Part shown: one piece after another, positions 16,088-18,687 of the stretch | How positions within the stretch are numbered: the first letter of the stretch is position 1 | Layout of the letters: each line of letters starts with the position of its first letter | DNA from: Rhodobacterales bacterium UBA5972 | GTDB lineage: Bacteria > Pseudomonadota > Alphaproteobacteria > Rhodobacterales > Rhodobacteraceae | Assembly: GCA_002430125.1 (NCBI GenBank) | Contig: DJBQ01000062.1 | Span: forward strand, 8,413 to 27,099 | DNA length: 18,687 bases | Direction of reading: 5' to 3' | Position numbers and translations under genes: made by a program | Notes under the pieces: generated by a model | Databases searched by the model: none | What the model saw: only the letters and a program-made list of their open reading frames with translations | What the model was told of the DNA's origin: nothing

Positions 16088-17253
16088 TAAAGATTGGCGA
16101 GACCACGATTGATTTCAACGAGCCGGTAATTCTGGGCATGGCCGTTGTGTCGGTTCTGTTGTTGCTGCTGATAATTGCCGTGCTGCGGATGTCGGGAAAA
16201 TCCGGACGGGCGGCTGAACCTTTGATGCGGCAAATGTCGTTGCTGGGCGAAACGGTTCGTGGCCTGAATGACGGGCAACACCAGTTGTTTGGTGGGCTGA
16301 AAACCGTGTCTGATGCGCAGGCCAATGCGCAGACCAAAATGATCCAGGTTATCGAAACACGGTTGTCCGCCGTGCAGGCTGGCATGACCGAAAGCCTGCA
16401 TGGCAACTCGGTCAAAACCACCCGCTCGCTGACCGAATTGCAGGAACGACTGGCGACGATTGACCGCGCCCAAACCAACATCGAAAAACTGTCGGGAGAT
16501 GTGCTGAGTTTGCAGGATATCCTGTCCAACAAACAAACCCGCGGGGCGTTTGGTGAAATTCAGCTGAATGATATTGTTATCAAAGCCTTGCCGGCGGATG
16601 CCTACACGTTTCAGGCCACGCTTTCGAACGGAAAACGCGCCGATTGTCTGATCCATCTGCCGAACCCGCCCGGCCCGATTGTGATCGACAGCAAGTTCCC
16701 CCTTGAGGCCTACGAGGCCATTCGCGGTGCCAAAACCCCGGCCCATATCGCCGAGGCGAACCGTCTGATGCGGGCGGCGGTTCGGTTTCATATCAAAGCG
16801 ATCTCAGAGCGGTATATCATCGAAGGCGAAACAGCTGACGGGGCGCTGATGTTCCTGCCGTCCGAGGCGGTTTATGCGGAACTGCACGCCAATTTCGGCG
16901 ACGTGGTACGTGAAGGGTTTTCGGCGCGGGTTTGGATCGTTTCGCCAACCACCTGCATGGCGACGCTGAACACGATGCGGGCGGTTCTGAAGGATGCCCG
17001 GATGCAAGAACAGGCGGGGGCGATCCGGCGTGAACTTGGGGCGCTTTACAAGGATGTCGAGAGGCTGGGCGATCGGGTGGGCAGTCTTGACCGGCATTTC
17101 GGGCAAGCGGCCAAGGATATTGAAGACATCAAAATCTCGGCCACCAAAGCCGGTAACCGTGCGAGAAAGTTGGATAATTTCGATTTTGCCGAAGTTGAAA
17201 AAGTTGAAGAAAGCGCGGCCGAAGTTGTGCGGTTGGCGCCTAAAGTCGACTAG
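16084..17253 (+). CDS. rmuC: DNA recombination protein RmuC
   Basis: RmuC-family proteins limit inversion-type rearrangements at short inverted repeats in E. coli and have a nuclease-like fold; the exact activity is poorly defined. The 389-residue product has an N-terminal membrane segment ([20 protein letters not shown], 15-34), a long helical, probably coiled-coil region (about 45-145), and the RmuC domain. That domain includes [18 protein letters not shown] (around 150-167), [12 protein letters not shown] (about 199-210) and [13 protein letters not shown] (about 282-294). It ends with an acidic tail. The start is ATG 16084, overlapping the mutL stop as ATGA with only a weak ribosome-binding site, so translation is probably coupled to mutL. 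This pairs two genome-stability genes in one operon. A small AGGCTG/CAGCCT hairpin follows the stop (17252-17266) without a T-run. Confidence 0.93.
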   Translation: MIKIGETTIDFNEPVILGMAVVSVLLLLLIIAVLRMSGKSGRAAEPLMRQMSLLGETVRGLNDGQHQLFGGLKTVSDAQANAQTKMIQVIETRLSAVQAGMTESLHGNSVKTTRSLTELQERLATIDRAQTNIEKLSGDVLSLQDILSNKQTRGAFGEIQLNDIVIKALPADAYTFQATLSNGKRADCLIHLPNPPGPIVIDSKFPLEAYEAIRGAKTPAHIAEANRLMRAAVRFHIKAISERYIIEGETADGALMFLPSEAVYAELHANFGDVVREGFSARVWIVSPTTCMATLNTMRAVLKDARMQEQAGAIRRELGALYKDVERLGDRVGSLDRHFGQAAKDIEDIKISATKAGNRARKLDNFDFAEVEKVEESAAEVVRLAPKVD

Positions 17254-17326
17254 GCTGCGACAGCCTGTGATAGTGCTTATCGCTAAACAAAGATGCATTG
17301 TTGACCGCTAAAAACAGGGTCTGATT

Positions 17327-18622
17327 ATGAATTCGCTTAAGAACCATTCGCGCCGTTATGAACTGGCGAACGAGCTGCATGCGCGGCCTTTTCCGGAAAT
17401 TCCAGGGCCGGGGCAGGCGCTGTGTATTGCCATGACGAACCCGTCTGGCGCGGCGGTGGCACGGGCGCAACTGATTGATCTTTTGGACAAATTCGGGGCG
17501 GCACACCCACCGCCGGAGGCCAACCACCACCATGGTGATCTGGGGCGTAACCGCCTGAAATGGGAGCGGCATTCCGAGTTTGTCACCTACACGCTGTTTC
17601 TGGATGTGCTGGCGGAAAAGCCGTTCAGTTCTGATCCTCAATCCGCCCTCCCTGATGACTGGCTGGCGGTGCTGGATGGCGAGGTGATCACCTCGATTCT
17701 GGTTCGTATCGAGCGGGCAGAAACTGCGCAGGATGTCGAGCAACGCCTTGATTCTGAAATAAGAAACTGGTTCGTTGGCGAAAGCCTTGCGGCGGCTTTT
17801 GTGCTGGATAAAAACGCCGTTGTGGCGGGCGATTTCCGGATTGATGAGGCCGGGCATGTGCGGTTTGCGGTGATCGGAATCGGCGATGTCGGGGCGCGCC
17901 GGATGGGGCGGGTTGTGCAGCGGGTTTTAGAGATTGAAACCTATAAACAGATGGCGATGTTAACCTTGCCCGTGGCGCGCAAAGTGTTTGCCGAAGTCGG
18001 GATTCTTGAGACCGAACTGTCGTCGATCTCCAAAGCGATGGCCGACAAAAAAGCCAATCCTGACAAGACGTTAGACAGGCTTCTCGAGGTTTCCGCCGAG
18101 GTTGAAGTGCTGTCGGCTGCCGCTGCGTTTCGGTTCTCGGCGGGGCGGGCTTATGGGGCGATTGTGGATCAGCGCGTTAAGGTTTTGCGCGAAGACCGGA
18201 TTTTGCAGCGGCAACTGTTCTCGGAATTCATGATGCGCCGGTTTGATCCGGCAATGCGCACCTGTCAGGCGGCCGAAAAACGGCTGGAAGATCTGTCGCA
18301 ACGTGCGGCGCGGGCGGCGGAATTGCTGGGCACCCGGGTCAGTGTTGCAGGTGCCGAGCAAAACAGACAACTACTTGAAAGCATGAACAAAAGAGCGGCA
18401 CTGCAAATGCGGCTTCAGGAAACTGTCGAGGGGCTTTCGGTCGTCGCGGTCAGTTATTATGCGGTCAATCTGCTGGTCTATTTGCTTGCGCCGCTGACCA
18501 AACATTACGTCGAGGACAAGACCGTTTTGGCGGGCATTCTGGTGCTGCCGGTGATGCTGGCAGTCTGGTTGATGGTACGGCGGATCAAGGCGCGGGTCGG
18601 CACGGCTTTTGACCAGCGTTAA
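17327..18622 (+). CDS. DUF3422 family membrane protein
   Basis: This 431-residue protein begins with the family's RYELANELHARPFPEI (10-25) and continues with KWERHSEFVTYTLF (78-91) and WFVGESLAAAFVLD (about 147-160). The central part is helical (about 215-365) and rich in Ala, Glu and Arg. Two membrane segments lie at the C-terminus: LSVVAVSYYAVNLLVYLLAPL (about 370-390) and TVLAGILVLPVMLAVWLMV (about 400-418), ending in a basic tail. The layout of a large N-terminal soluble part, long helices and two C-terminal membrane helices resembles the CorA metal-channel superfamily, but the CorA GMN motif is absent, so transport is only a suggestion. CAGGG lies seven bases before the ATG. It follows rmuC by 73 bases. 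Function is unknown; the family assignment is secure. Confidence 0.87.
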   Translation: MNSLKNHSRRYELANELHARPFPEIPGPGQALCIAMTNPSGAAVARAQLIDLLDKFGAAHPPPEANHHHGDLGRNRLKWERHSEFVTYTLFLDVLAEKPFSSDPQSALPDDWLAVLDGEVITSILVRIERAETAQDVEQRLDSEIRNWFVGESLAAAFVLDKNAVVAGDFRIDEAGHVRFAVIGIGDVGARRMGRVVQRVLEIETYKQMAMLTLPVARKVFAEVGILETELSSISKAMADKKANPDKTLDRLLEVSAEVEVLSAAAAFRFSAGRAYGAIVDQRVKVLREDRILQRQLFSEFMMRRFDPAMRTCQAAEKRLEDLSQRAARAAELLGTRVSVAGAEQNRQLLESMNKRAALQMRLQETVEGLSVVAVSYYAVNLLVYLLAPLTKHYVEDKTVLAGILVLPVMLAVWLMVRRIKARVGTAFDQR

Positions 18623-18657
18623 CCACTTTGTCGCTGAAAAACCGCTGAATTTTAACG

Positions 18658-18687
18658 GTACACAACCCGTACACAACCTGTACACAA
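18658..18687 (+). repeat. Three direct repeats of an 11-base unit, cut by the window end
   Basis: GTACACAACCC (18658-18668), GTACACAACCT (18669-18679) and GTACACAA (18680-18687, truncated) follow each other with an exact 11-base period, one turn of the helix. They begin 36 bases after the DUF3422 stop. The rest of that interval shows no gene. The arrangement could be an iterated protein-binding site for a downstream gene, or a simple tandem repeat; the array may continue past the window. Confidence 0.7.

Noticed and set aside
16036..16791. 251-residue minus-strand ORF opposite rmuC
   Set aside because: Low-complexity Gln/Arg/His-rich shadow of the rmuC coding strand with no domain signature.
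17301..17326. TTGACC as a -35 element for the DUF3422 gene
   Set aside because: A matching -10 at 17 bases would fall on the start codon itself, so it cannot drive an ordinary leadered mRNA.

Overview
This is a stretch of an alphaproteobacterial chromosome, most likely from a marine Rhodobacterales (Roseobacter-type) bacterium. That placement is inferred from protein character and gene company: a DUF1674/SDHAF4-type protein divergent from rsmB, a heparinase II/III-family gene before purH, lspA followed by a DUF3035 lipoprotein and paired M16 peptidases, then mutL-rmuC and DUF3422. The DNA is moderately GC-rich and densely coded. No non-coding gap reaches 300 bases; the longest, about 170 bases, precedes purH. 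I saw no tRNA, rRNA, insertion sequence or CRISPR array.

Layout. (1) Positions 1-1624, plus strand: two tandem RTX (calcium-binding nonapeptide repeat) genes. The first enters from outside the window. The second has an in-frame TAA that separates an N-terminal hydrophobic segment from the repeat domain. (2) 1630-4249, minus strand: an overlapping operon rbfA, sulfotransferase, truB, DUF1643 gene, which joins 30S ribosome maturation and tRNA pseudouridylation to a sulfotransferase and a protein of unknown role. (3) 4361-5170, plus: dapB (lysine/diaminopimelate synthesis), divergent from rbfA. (4) 5181-5357, minus: a 58-residue SDHAF4-like protein. (5) 5443-10866, plus: rsmB (16S rRNA m5C methyltransferase), a heparinase II/III-family protein, purH and lspA. 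(6) 10917-14198, plus: a DUF3035 lipoprotein and a two-gene M16 peptidase pair with one catalytic and one zinc-site-less partner. (7) 14258-18622, plus: mutL and rmuC (overlapping stop/start), then a DUF3422 membrane protein. The window ends inside a set of 11-base direct repeats.

Most genes are conserved housekeeping functions: translation, purine and lysine synthesis, lipoprotein maturation, envelope proteolysis and DNA repair. The more unusual parts are the interrupted RTX gene, the sulfotransferase inside the rbfA-truB operon, the signal-peptide-less heparinase-family protein, a structured purH leader with some resemblance to the ZTP (pfl) riboswitch, and the 11-base repeat array at the right edge. 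I did not find a clearly new multi-gene system.
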